NCBI GenBank assembly: GCA_009777435.1
Contig: WRLW01000077.1
Location: 1 to 7,132, forward strand
Direction: 5' to 3'
Length of the DNA: 7,132 nt
DNA from: Oscillospiraceae bacterium
GTDB lineage: Bacteria; Bacillota; Clostridia; Oscillospirales; UBA929
A program made the translations under genes and the position numbers. Positions 1-6,509 of this stretch are shown here, piece after piece. The number at the start of each line of letters is the position of its first letter. Within the stretch, counting starts at the first letter, position 1. A model generated the notes under the pieces. The model saw only the letters and a list, made by a program, of their open reading frames with translations, was not told where the DNA came from and made no database searches.

Positions 1-1
1 A

Positions 2-2026
2 TCAGACGTTCTTGATATGCCGACCGTCTTCATCTCCGCAAACGTCCAACAGACAGCGATGATATTAAGCGCCGACAATGTCAGCCGTGAAGAATTTGTA
101 AAGCAGATGGTATCGCTTGCGATAAACGCAGACTTTTTGGACGGATTTTGGTTTATGTTTGAAGCGGACAAATTTGATGATAACGCCGCGGCGTACATCG
201 GAAGCGATTACGGCATATTGCCTGACGGCCGGCTGTTTCAAGGCTTCGTCGCACAAGAAGGCAATGGAAACGTTACGTTTATTCCAATGTCAGAAGCCGA
301 AATAGCGGAGACATACAGTGAAGACTATTACACCGAAGCGATGCGTACAGGAGAATTGGCCATTATATCGCCTTACAGGGACATAATAGACGGTGTAGCC
401 ATTGATATGGTAACAGTATGCGCGCCTATCATTACCCAAAATGGTGATCGAGTCGGTGTTTTAGGCGCAGATATTTCTCTTGACTTTATTCACGGTTATT
501 TACAGGCACAGGAGGTTTTTGACACAGGCTATATAGTCCTGACTGATGAAGAAGGCACAGTTATCTATTCCCCTGACGAAGCTCATTGGATGAAGAATAA
601 AAGCTCCGTCGGGCTTGATTATTCCAGTTCGCCGAGCCAGGGAGTTTATGAAACGGTGAAGTCAGTCATAAGCGGCAAAGACAGCATGGTGCTTACGTCT
701 CCCATACGCTTCAGTTATAACGACAGCGTGTATTATCTCTCCATTTCCGCGCCGCTTTCTGAAATAAACGCGCAGTCCAACAGAATTCTCGCTATCCTCG
801 TAATTGGAGCCTTAATCAGCATCATTCTGGTTTCTGTTGTCATTTACTTTTCGATTGCGCGTATGCTTCTCCCGATAGTTGAAACAGCTAAGTTCTTCAA
901 TCAAGCGGCAACAACCGGAGAGATTACCTGCTCTCCCGAAGTGAATAGTATGTTCAACCGTTTCAAGGAAAGCGGCGACGAAATCGGGCAGTTGATAACT
1001 GACTGCGACCGCTTCATGGATCACATGATCCGCGTATCGGAGGAAATGGAACGTATCGCGGGAGGCGATTTGACCATTGATGTGGTCACTCTTTCCGGCA
1101 GGGACACCATCGGCGTTTCTTTAGCGAAGATGGTGGAAAACCTCAGCAGCATGTTCAGCGAAATCAACAGGTCCACCGCGCAAGTTTCCTCCGGTTCCAG
1201 ACAAATATCGGAAGGCGCGCAGACCTTAGCAAGAGGCGCGACCGAGCAATCCGCGTCAATAGATGAGTTGTCAGTCTCTATCGCCGAGATAGCGAACAGG
1301 ATAAAAGAGAATGCAATAATGGCTGAAGATGCCGCAAAGTTCATCGGCACAATCAAAGAAAACGCTGAAAGTGGCAGCCGGCAAATGGACGCGATGATTT
1401 CTGCTGTCAATGAAATAAATAACGCCAGCAATTCAATAAGCAAGGTCATCAAGGTGATCGACGACATCGCCTTCCAAACGAACATCCTTGCCCTCAACGC
1501 GGCGGTGGAAGCGGCGCGTGCCGGCCAGCACGGCAAAGGTTTCGCGGTCGTCGCCGAGGAAGTCCGCAACCTCGCGGCCAAGAGCGCGGAAGCGGCCAAG
1601 GATACGGGCAGCCTGATAGCCAACTCTATCGAGAAAGCGGAGCTGGGCGCGCGTATCGCCGACGAAACGGCGGCCAGCCTTGATGAAATCGTGGCCGGCA
1701 TCAACGAGTCGAGCCGTATTGTCCTCGATATCGCTAAGTCAAGCGAGGAGCAGACTGCCGGCATCACCCAGATTAACAAGGGCATAGATCAGGTGGCGCA
1801 GGTCATACAGCAAAACAGCGCGACCGCGGAGGAGAGCGCCGCCGCTTCCGAGCAGATGAGCGGTCAGGCGAATATGCTCGAGGAGCTTATCTCGCGGTTC
1901 AAGCTGAAGGACGGCGCCCGCCCGGCCGCGCGCCTACACGCGGCGCCCCAAAGGCAGCTTGTTATGCCCGAAAAGACGACCTACGCGCCCCCCATGGCTG
2001 ACGGCGGCGATTTCGGAAAATATTAA
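2..2026 (+). CDS. Methyl-accepting chemotaxis protein with dCache sensor, 5' truncated
   Basis: This is a transmembrane chemoreceptor. It senses an extracellular ligand and controls the CheA kinase through CheW in the chemoreceptor array. The frame is open to the left edge, so the true start and first membrane helix lie outside; the first ATG, at 17, is probably internal. Numbering from that ATG, residues 1-255 look like a double-Cache (dCache_1-type) sensor. Residues 257-281 form the second membrane helix. A HAMP region follows, then a second HAMP-like segment around 333-385 containing AGGDLTIDV. The coiled-coil signalling domain runs from about 385 to 630, with the hairpin tip at 481-520 (DDIAFQTNILALNAAVEAAR and then GKGFAVVAEEVRNLA), which is the family signature. 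The tail, 630-669, is rich in Ala and Pro and ends in FGKY, with no NWETF-type CheR tether. Base composition jumps near 1440-1500, from about 43% to 68% GC. The ligand cannot be read from the sequence. The family call is very secure. Confidence 0.96.
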   Translation, partial: SDVLDMPTVFISANVQQTAMILSADNVSREEFVKQMVSLAINADFLDGFWFMFEADKFDDNAAAYIGSDYGILPDGRLFQGFVAQEGNGNVTFIPMSEAEIAETYSEDYYTEAMRTGELAIISPYRDIIDGVAIDMVTVCAPIITQNGDRVGVLGADISLDFIHGYLQAQEVFDTGYIVLTDEEGTVIYSPDEAHWMKNKSSVGLDYSSSPSQGVYETVKSVISGKDSMVLTSPIRFSYNDSVYYLSISAPLSEINAQSNRILAILVIGALISIILVSVVIYFSIARMLLPIVETAKFFNQAATTGEITCSPEVNSMFNRFKESGDEIGQLITDCDRFMDHMIRVSEEMERIAGGDLTIDVVTLSGRDTIGVSLAKMVENLSSMFSEINRSTAQVSSGSRQISEGAQTLARGATEQSASIDELSVSIAEIANRIKENAIMAEDAAKFIGTIKENAESGSRQMDAMISAVNEINNASNSISKVIKVIDDIAFQTNILALNAAVEAARAGQHGKGFAVVAEEVRNLAAKSAEAAKDTGSLIANSIEKAELGARIADETAASLDEIVAGINESSRIVLDIAKSSEEQTAGITQINKGIDQVAQVIQQNSATAEESAAASEQMSGQANMLEELISRFKLKDGARPAARLHAAPQRQLVMPEKTTYAPPMADGGDFGKY

Positions 2027-2047
2027 GCGGCGCCCCGATTTTACCCC

Positions 2048-2076
2048 TTGACATTTCTCACACCTTGATTTATACT
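2048..2076 (+). promoter_or_regulatory. Vegetative (sigma-A/sigma-70 type) promoter for the phosphodiesterase gene
   Basis: A perfect -35 box TTGACA (2048-2053) lies 17 bases before a -10 box TATACT (2071-2076), which differs from TATAAT at one position. Transcription would begin at about 2082-2084, giving a leader of about 70 bases before the ATG at 2154. I see no clear terminator between the chemoreceptor stop and this promoter, so some read-through from the receptor gene remains possible. The call rests on box match and spacing alone. Confidence 0.85.
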
Positions 2077-2087
2077 GTAACGGAGTG

Positions 2088-2130
2088 ATGGGGAAATGAA
2101 CGCGTTATCAATGCGCGCTTATTTCCCCAT
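2088..2130 (+). promoter_or_regulatory. Long imperfect inverted repeat / leader hairpin
   Basis: Arms 2088-2104 and 2114-2130 pair over 17 positions: 15 Watson-Crick pairs, one G-U (2098/2120) and one A-C mismatch (2100/2118), around a 9-base loop. The outer end is a solid ATGGGGAAAT/ATTTCCCCAT stem. It begins only about five bases after the predicted transcription start and ends before the ribosome binding site, which it does not hide. It could be a 5' stabilising hairpin, a repressor operator in DNA form, or an attenuator. The bases after it (TCTTTGG) make a poor U-tract, so a strong terminator is unlikely. The structure is seen directly; the role is inferred. Confidence 0.7.
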
Positions 2131-2140
2131 TCTTTGGTAA
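2096..2140 (+). CDS. Possible 14-codon leader ORF
   Basis: An ATG at 2096 opens a short frame reading MNALSMRAYFPILW that stops with TAA at 2138-2140. That stop overlaps the first bases of the ribosome binding site of the downstream gene, an arrangement that could allow translational coupling or occlusion. Its start codon lies in the 5' arm of the leader hairpin. The only candidate ribosome binding site is GGAG at 2082-2085, at the very 5' end of the predicted transcript and 10 bases from the ATG, which is weak. It may simply be chance. Confidence 0.2.
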   Translation: MNALSMRAYFPILW

Positions 2141-2147
2141 AGGAGGG
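2139..2147 (+). promoter_or_regulatory. Ribosome binding site for the phosphodiesterase gene
   Basis: AAAGGAGGG sits with its AGGAGG core 7 bases before ATG 2154. This fixes the start codon. An out-of-frame ATG at 2149 is too close to the site and leads nowhere. Confidence 0.9.
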
Positions 2148-2153
2148 CATGTC

Positions 2154-4994
2154 ATGAGTTTGCGCAGGATCCTTTATACCATGTCCATACTTATGACCAT
2201 ATTGCCGCTGCTTTTGTTTACCATTTCCGAGTACGGCGGAGCGAACAACAGGATGATCGAGGTGCGGCAGGCCGCTTTGCAGGAGTTCGCGTATTCAGAG
2301 GGACAGGAGATCATACGCGTTACCGAACAGCTCAAATCTCAGCTATGGGCGTATAACCGCGTAATCACGGCGGAGCCCGAAGCCGATTACGGAGACCCGA
2401 TAACACTGTCGCGCGCGCGCGACATTATGGCCGACGCCGTTTTCGAGTGCGGAAATACCTTATCCGGCGCTTTTAAGGTCTCCGGCATATATCTTATTGA
2501 TTCCGACGGCGTTGTTTTGGTTTCGTCGGACGACGGGGCCGTAAATTCTAAATTGGAGAGCCGGTCGCTCAGCGCTTTGCTGAACAGCGACGGCTTTTTT
2601 ATGACTCCCATCACACACGAAAGCGCTCTCGGACTGCCTTCGGGCGTCTGGGTATCGCGCAGTGTGGGCGGCGACCGGAATCTGGCCGCCTTTATAAACG
2701 CGGAGGTCTTTGAAAACCGGCTCAGCAGGCTTAGGCTTGACCAGACGGGGCACGCGTTTTTGGTGGGCGGCGACGGCACGCTCAGGACGCAATCGGATTT
2801 CGGCGGCTTCGGGACATATATAGACGACCCGGCGCTGGCGCCGCTCGTAAAGAATTACGCCGCCGGCACGGCGCCCGTTATGGGATACGGGCAGACGGCG
2901 GCCGCCGGAAAGAAAAGCGTCTTTGGATATTACGTTCTGCCGGAGCTGGAAAGCTATGTGCTGGTGATTCAGGATACGGCCGAGGTGCTGTCGCCTAACC
3001 GTGATTTCCTGTTCGAGGCGGTGCTTACGTCCGCGCTGTTCGCGGTGCTGTCGTTCGTACTTTTCATCCCGTTTATCAAGCGCAACATAATAGTCCCGAT
3101 TTCAAGACTGCGCAAAAGCATGGCCTTGGCTTCGGAGGGCAAGTACCAGCACTGCGAGCTGGACTTGAAAAACGAGGTCGGCGCGCTGGCGGAGGGCTTT
3201 AATCATATGGTAGACCGCGTTAATACCACGTTTACCAATCTGCAATCCGCAAACGCCGCGCTTCGCGAGGCGGAGGATCGCCTTAAAACGGAAAAGGAGC
3301 GCATACTTGTCAGCGAACTGCGCTTCAAGCAGGCGGCCGACATTTCGACCATAGCCGTATTTGAACTGACGCTACGCGACAACAAGTTCTTTTGCAGTGA
3401 CAGCTGGGAGAAAATCACGTCGTATCCGCCCATGGATATTTTCCCGAAGGATTATGTCGTCCGCTACATAGTCCACGCGGACGACCGCCGGAAGCTGCTT
3501 CACTGGGAATCATCCGACAAAGCCACCCGTTTTGACGAGGAGATACGCTTCCTTACTAACTACGGCGAATACAAATGGCTGCATATCATAATGACCAACG
3601 TGGTCGAGGACGGCGGTAAAACCGATAAGATAATCGGTTCTATAACCGATATACACGAGAGCGTCGCGGCCAAGCAAAAGGCGACCCACGCGGCCTACTA
3701 CGACACGCTGACGGATTTGCCGCGCCGCACCCTGTTCTCGAAGGACATCGACCGGCGCCTCGACAAAATAAACGGAACCGCGTGGGGCGCGGTCTACCTT
3801 ATATCACTTGATAAGTTCAAGCAGATAAACGACATATACGGGTTCATGGTCGGCGACAAGACCATAATTTCCATAGCTTGCGAGTTGGGCCGGTGTTTTT
3901 CACAGGATATGTATCTGGCGCGCAACTCCGGCAACAGCTTCCTGCTCTACGGCGAGTACCCGCGCATTTCGAGCTATGTCCATGAAACGTGCGAGAAGAT
4001 TGTCGAATTATTCAAAACGCCTTTTGTGATAGACGAGCTGAGTATCGAGGTGCCCGTGCATGTCGGCGCGGCGATGTACCCCGACCACGGCCACGATGTG
4101 AACGAGCTGATACGCAACGCCGATATCGCGATGTATGAGGCGCGCGGCAGCCAGCTGGCGGAATGTTATTCGGTGTTCAATTCCGATATGCTGTATAAGG
4201 TGGAGCGCACGCATCAGGTCATGGAGGTACTGCGCAACTTTGAGGAATCCAAGGCGATGTATATACAATACCAGCCTATCGTGCGCGCCTCGGATCGCTC
4301 GTGCTTAGGCTTCGAGGCTTTGGTCAGGATGGATACCAGCCCGATCGGCTTTATATCGCCCGTTGAGTTTATACCGCTCGCCGAGCAGAGCAAGCTTATC
4401 ATCCCGATAGGCAAGGCTGTGCTTAAGGAATCCTGTACGCGCGCCAAGGAGCTGATCGACAGCGGGTATGAGTTTGACCATATCTCGGTCAATGTGTCGA
4501 GCGTGCAGTTAAGCGACCCCGCTTTTGTGGACACCGTGCTTGGCGTGCTTGAGCAGACCGGGCTTCCAAACGAGAAGCTCCAGATAGAGGTTACTGAGAG
4601 CATGATGATCGAGCATATCGAGGATTCCATAATGAAGCTCGACCGCTTGCGCAACAGCGGGATATCTGTGGCGCTGGACGACTTCGGAACGGGATACTCC
4701 TCGATGAAGTATCTGCGCTCAATACCGCTCGACGTTATAAAAATCGACAAGCATTTCATAGACGAGCTTGATCAGGGGATGCAGAAGCTCTTCGCCTTTA
4801 CAATGATACAGCTCGCGCACGACATAGGGCTGGCCGTGGTGGCCGAGGGTGTGGAATCCGAACGCCAGTTTTCGCTGCTGCGCAAGCACGGGTGCGACTT
4901 CATTCAGGGCTACAATATCAGCCGCCCGATTTATTCCCATGATATTGAAAGCTTCCTTGATAACTACCAGCGGGAAATCAGCAAACGGGCGTAG
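2154..4994 (+). CDS. Membrane sensor HAMP-PAS-GGDEF-EAL protein, predicted cyclic di-GMP phosphodiesterase
   Basis: This protein is predicted to break down the second messenger cyclic di-GMP at the inner face of the membrane in response to an outside signal. Domains in order: TM helix about 6-24; extracellular Cache-like sensor 30-283; TM helix 285-308; HAMP 309-358; a short coiled coil; PAS/PAC 388-505; GGDEF 512-675; EAL 690-940. The GGDEF domain is degenerate. The signature reads SGNSF (592-596), the first metal-binding Asp of the DxD motif is Ser551, and no RxxD inhibitory site is visible, so cyclase activity is unlikely. The EAL domain keeps its active-site motifs: E721-A-L-V-R, N780 in SVNVSS, E812 in IEVTE, DDFGTGYSS at 842-850, K863-I-D, AEGVE 897-901 and QGY 918-920. 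The degenerate GGDEF may instead bind GTP and regulate the EAL domain, as is known for other family members. The gene has its own promoter 127 bases after the chemoreceptor gene. The domain call is secure; the direction of activity is inferred. Confidence 0.95.
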   Translation: MSLRRILYTMSILMTILPLLLFTISEYGGANNRMIEVRQAALQEFAYSEGQEIIRVTEQLKSQLWAYNRVITAEPEADYGDPITLSRARDIMADAVFECGNTLSGAFKVSGIYLIDSDGVVLVSSDDGAVNSKLESRSLSALLNSDGFFMTPITHESALGLPSGVWVSRSVGGDRNLAAFINAEVFENRLSRLRLDQTGHAFLVGGDGTLRTQSDFGGFGTYIDDPALAPLVKNYAAGTAPVMGYGQTAAAGKKSVFGYYVLPELESYVLVIQDTAEVLSPNRDFLFEAVLTSALFAVLSFVLFIPFIKRNIIVPISRLRKSMALASEGKYQHCELDLKNEVGALAEGFNHMVDRVNTTFTNLQSANAALREAEDRLKTEKERILVSELRFKQAADISTIAVFELTLRDNKFFCSDSWEKITSYPPMDIFPKDYVVRYIVHADDRRKLLHWESSDKATRFDEEIRFLTNYGEYKWLHIIMTNVVEDGGKTDKIIGSITDIHESVAAKQKATHAAYYDTLTDLPRRTLFSKDIDRRLDKINGTAWGAVYLISLDKFKQINDIYGFMVGDKTIISIACELGRCFSQDMYLARNSGNSFLLYGEYPRISSYVHETCEKIVELFKTPFVIDELSIEVPVHVGAAMYPDHGHDVNELIRNADIAMYEARGSQLAECYSVFNSDMLYKVERTHQVMEVLRNFEESKAMYIQYQPIVRASDRSCLGFEALVRMDTSPIGFISPVEFIPLAEQSKLIIPIGKAVLKESCTRAKELIDSGYEFDHISVNVSSVQLSDPAFVDTVLGVLEQTGLPNEKLQIEVTESMMIEHIEDSIMKLDRLRNSGISVALDDFGTGYSSMKYLRSIPLDVIKIDKHFIDELDQGMQKLFAFTMIQLAHDIGLAVVAEGVESERQFSLLRKHGCDFIQGYNISRPIYSHDIESFLDNYQREISKRA

Positions 4995-5028
4995 AACACG
5001 CGATTTTCGCAATGACTTTCGACAGCGC

Positions 5029-5054
5029 GCGGGAAGGGTTCACACCCTTCCCGC
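5029..5054. terminator. Hairpin between convergent genes, probable shared terminator
   Basis: A perfect 11-base-pair GC-rich stem (GCGGGAAGGGT at 5029-5039 with its complement at 5044-5054) closes a 4-base loop. It lies in the 73-base gap between the convergent phosphodiesterase and SLH genes, where a two-way terminator is expected. Neither side has a good U-tract: the plus strand continues CGTCATTTGG and the minus strand GCGCTGTCG. It may therefore be a weak intrinsic terminator, an end-protecting hairpin, or a helper for factor-dependent termination. Confidence 0.65.
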
Positions 5055-5067
5055 CGTCATTTGGATA

Positions 5068-6375
5068 TTAGCTGAAGGCCCAGCTTAAAAGTCCGCCCTT
5101 TTTATCTTCCTTATACTTGAGCGCGCTGTATGCCATCTGAATGGCCTGCTCGCGCGTCACGGCGCCGTCAAAGCCCGTTTCATACAGCGGCATGTCCGCC
5201 GCGCTCAGGTTGCTGATGGCCTGCGCCGCCCAAACGGGTATCTCGACGCCGCCTGAGAATACCGGCGCTACGCCCGCGTTGGGCATCCGGCAAGCGTTGT
5301 TGACCAAGACCGCGGCCTCGGCAAGCGTCATGGCCCTGTCCGCGTAAAACGCTTTTCTGCCGTCGCCGGTGTTGACGCCCGTTATGACGCCCGCTTTCAG
5401 CGCCGACAAGGCATAGGGCTTTAGCCATGACGGGATATCGGCGTCGTCCGCGAATCCGGTGCGGGTCGCGTCGAGACCGTCATGAAGCCCGAGGGCGGTC
5501 ATCATAAGCGCGAGGAATTCGCCGCGCGTCATTTCGGACTGGGGGTTAAAGTAGTATTTATCCCCGATTTTTTCGCCGATAAACAAGCCCTTTTCGGCCA
5601 TCTTCAAAGCCGCGTAGTGCGCCGCGCTGCCGTCCATATCGGAGTATGCCACGCGCGACGGCGCTTTTTCAATCACGATGCTGATTTTGGCCTCATTCGA
5701 CTCGGTTCCCGACGAGTCTATGGCGACATAAGTCATGCTGTCGCGGCCCGTCTTGTTCTCATACGGCGTGTACTTAAACGAACCGCCGTCCATGATCTCC
5801 ACGCTGCCGCGCTTGGGCTTCCCGGTGATCTTATAGGTCAGCGGGTCGCCGTCGGGATCCATTGCCTTGAAAAGCTTTATGGCCGTGATATTCTTGCAGG
5901 TCTCAACCGAAAAGTCCTCGGCGACGGGCGGGCGGTTCTCCTTGCCAAGCAGGTTGATATTTACGGTCACTTTCTCAAGGTCGGTTTTCTCGTTGAAAAC
6001 CGGTAAAAATGAGAACTCCGTGTTGATAACGCGCGATGTCTTGGGGACGAAACGCAGGGAATCCAGGGTATCCGCCGTTATGGCCTCGCCGACCATAAGA
6101 TCGCGCGCTCCAAACTTTAGCGTCCCGGAGCTTTCGTCGGGCAGTCCCGCGATAACGATGCCCTTTAGGGTATAGCTGTCGTTGATGCGGCTCAGGAAGT
6201 CGTCGGCCGTGAATTGGATGTCGGCGCCGCCCAGACCGGTCTTGGAAAAGGTATACATGACCGGTTCGGCGGAGTCCTCCGCGGCGCTGCCGTATAGGCC
6301 GTCCGCGCCGCCCAGCGCCGCCGCCGCGATCACCGCGGCGCAAAGCGCGATGCTGAATAGTCTCTTTTTCAACAT
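5068..6375 (-). CDS. Secreted protein with cadherin/Ig-like modules and three SLH repeats
   Basis: This is probably a cell-wall-associated surface protein. SLH repeats typically bind secondary wall polymers non-covalently. The signal peptide spans residues 1 to about 31: a KKR start, a long Ala-rich core, and likely cleavage around GSAAED. Residues 38-145 look like one cadherin-like beta module, with LKGIVIAGLP...GTLKFGA followed by LRFVP. Residues 148-236 are a second module of the Big_9/cadherin-like type opening NRPPVAEDFSV, with the acidic, possibly calcium-binding motif DPDGDPLTY at 173-181. Three SLH repeats follow at about 244-292, 306-355 and 372-420. The first has a clear MTRGEF motif, the second reads MTLAEA (Arg replaced by Leu), and the third has VTREQA and is the most diverged. 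No enzyme domain is visible, so it is a structural, adhesive or scaffold candidate. The start is fixed by AAGGAGG 5 bases upstream of ATG. It is transcribed towards the phosphodiesterase gene. Confidence 0.93.
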   Translation of the reverse strand: MLKKRLFSIALCAAVIAAAALGGADGLYGSAAEDSAEPVMYTFSKTGLGGADIQFTADDFLSRINDSYTLKGIVIAGLPDESSGTLKFGARDLMVGEAITADTLDSLRFVPKTSRVINTEFSFLPVFNEKTDLEKVTVNINLLGKENRPPVAEDFSVETCKNITAIKLFKAMDPDGDPLTYKITGKPKRGSVEIMDGGSFKYTPYENKTGRDSMTYVAIDSSGTESNEAKISIVIEKAPSRVAYSDMDGSAAHYAALKMAEKGLFIGEKIGDKYYFNPQSEMTRGEFLALMMTALGLHDGLDATRTGFADDADIPSWLKPYALSALKAGVITGVNTGDGRKAFYADRAMTLAEAAVLVNNACRMPNAGVAPVFSGGVEIPVWAAQAISNLSAADMPLYETGFDGAVTREQAIQMAYSALKYKEDKKGGLLSWAFS

Positions 6376-6380
6376 AATTT

Positions 6381-6387
6381 CCTCCTT
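6381..6387 (-). promoter_or_regulatory. Ribosome binding site for the SLH protein gene
   Basis: On the minus strand AAGGAGG lies 5 bases before the ATG (complement of 6373-6375). It supports this start over any internal Met, and the signal peptide follows directly. Confidence 0.88.
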
Positions 6388-6424
6388 CGACGGTTGATTG
6401 CCCTCTTAGTGTTTGCCCCATTAC

Positions 6425-6437
6425 GGAATATTATTCC
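6425..6437. repeat. 13-base palindrome upstream of the SLH gene
   Basis: GGAATATTATTCC is a perfect palindrome around a single central base. It lies about 50 bases upstream of the SLH start codon, in AT-rich DNA between the upstream terminator and the ribosome binding site. The position suits an operator, but a single short AT-rich palindrome can arise by chance. I found no convincing pair of promoter boxes for the SLH gene in 6388-6469, although a promoter is expected there. Confidence 0.35.
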
Positions 6438-6469
6438 TGAAATAGATTTTTTTATATTTTTAAGCGCGC

Positions 6470-6499
6470 AAAAAAAAGCGCTCCCGCGGAGCGGGGCGC
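6470..6499 (-). terminator. Rho-independent terminator of the transglutaminase-like gene
   Basis: Read on the minus strand, GCGCCCCGC and GCGGGAGCGC pair around a 3-base loop with one bulged A, followed at once by eight T residues (the A run at 6470-6477 on the plus strand). It lies about 10 bases past the stop codon at 6510. It separates this gene from the SLH gene, so the two are probably not one simple operon unless read-through occurs. Confidence 0.88.
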
Positions 6500-6509
6500 A
6501 ATTTTTATA

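Noticed and set aside
17..19. ATG at 17 as the true chemoreceptor start
   Set aside because: The frame is open upstream to the window edge, there is no ribosome binding site before it, and a start here would drop the N-terminal membrane helix expected for a Cache chemoreceptor.
1021..1785. A 254-codon open frame on the minus strand inside the chemoreceptor gene
   Set aside because: It is antisense to the highly conserved coiled-coil signalling domain, has a low-complexity Ala/Ser/Leu-rich product and no recognisable family. It is a shadow of the real gene.
2083..2153. Cyclic di-GMP riboswitch in the leader of the phosphodiesterase gene
   Set aside because: The leader is only about 70 bases and consists of one hairpin. 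The conserved core of the GEMM-type riboswitch is not present.
2407..2422. Perfect 16-base palindrome TGTCGCGCGCGCGACA
   Set aside because: It lies inside the phosphodiesterase coding sequence and encodes ordinary residues (LSRARDI). An alternating CG run in GC-rich coding DNA easily gives such symmetry.
4214..4759. A 181-codon minus-strand frame opposite the EAL domain
   Set aside because: It lies opposite conserved EAL catalytic motifs and has no family resemblance, so it is a shadow.
5482..6006. A 174-codon open frame on the plus strand inside the SLH gene
   Set aside because: The opposite strand encodes clear cadherin-like and SLH modules with a signal peptide and ribosome binding site. 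The plus-strand product resembles nothing known to me.
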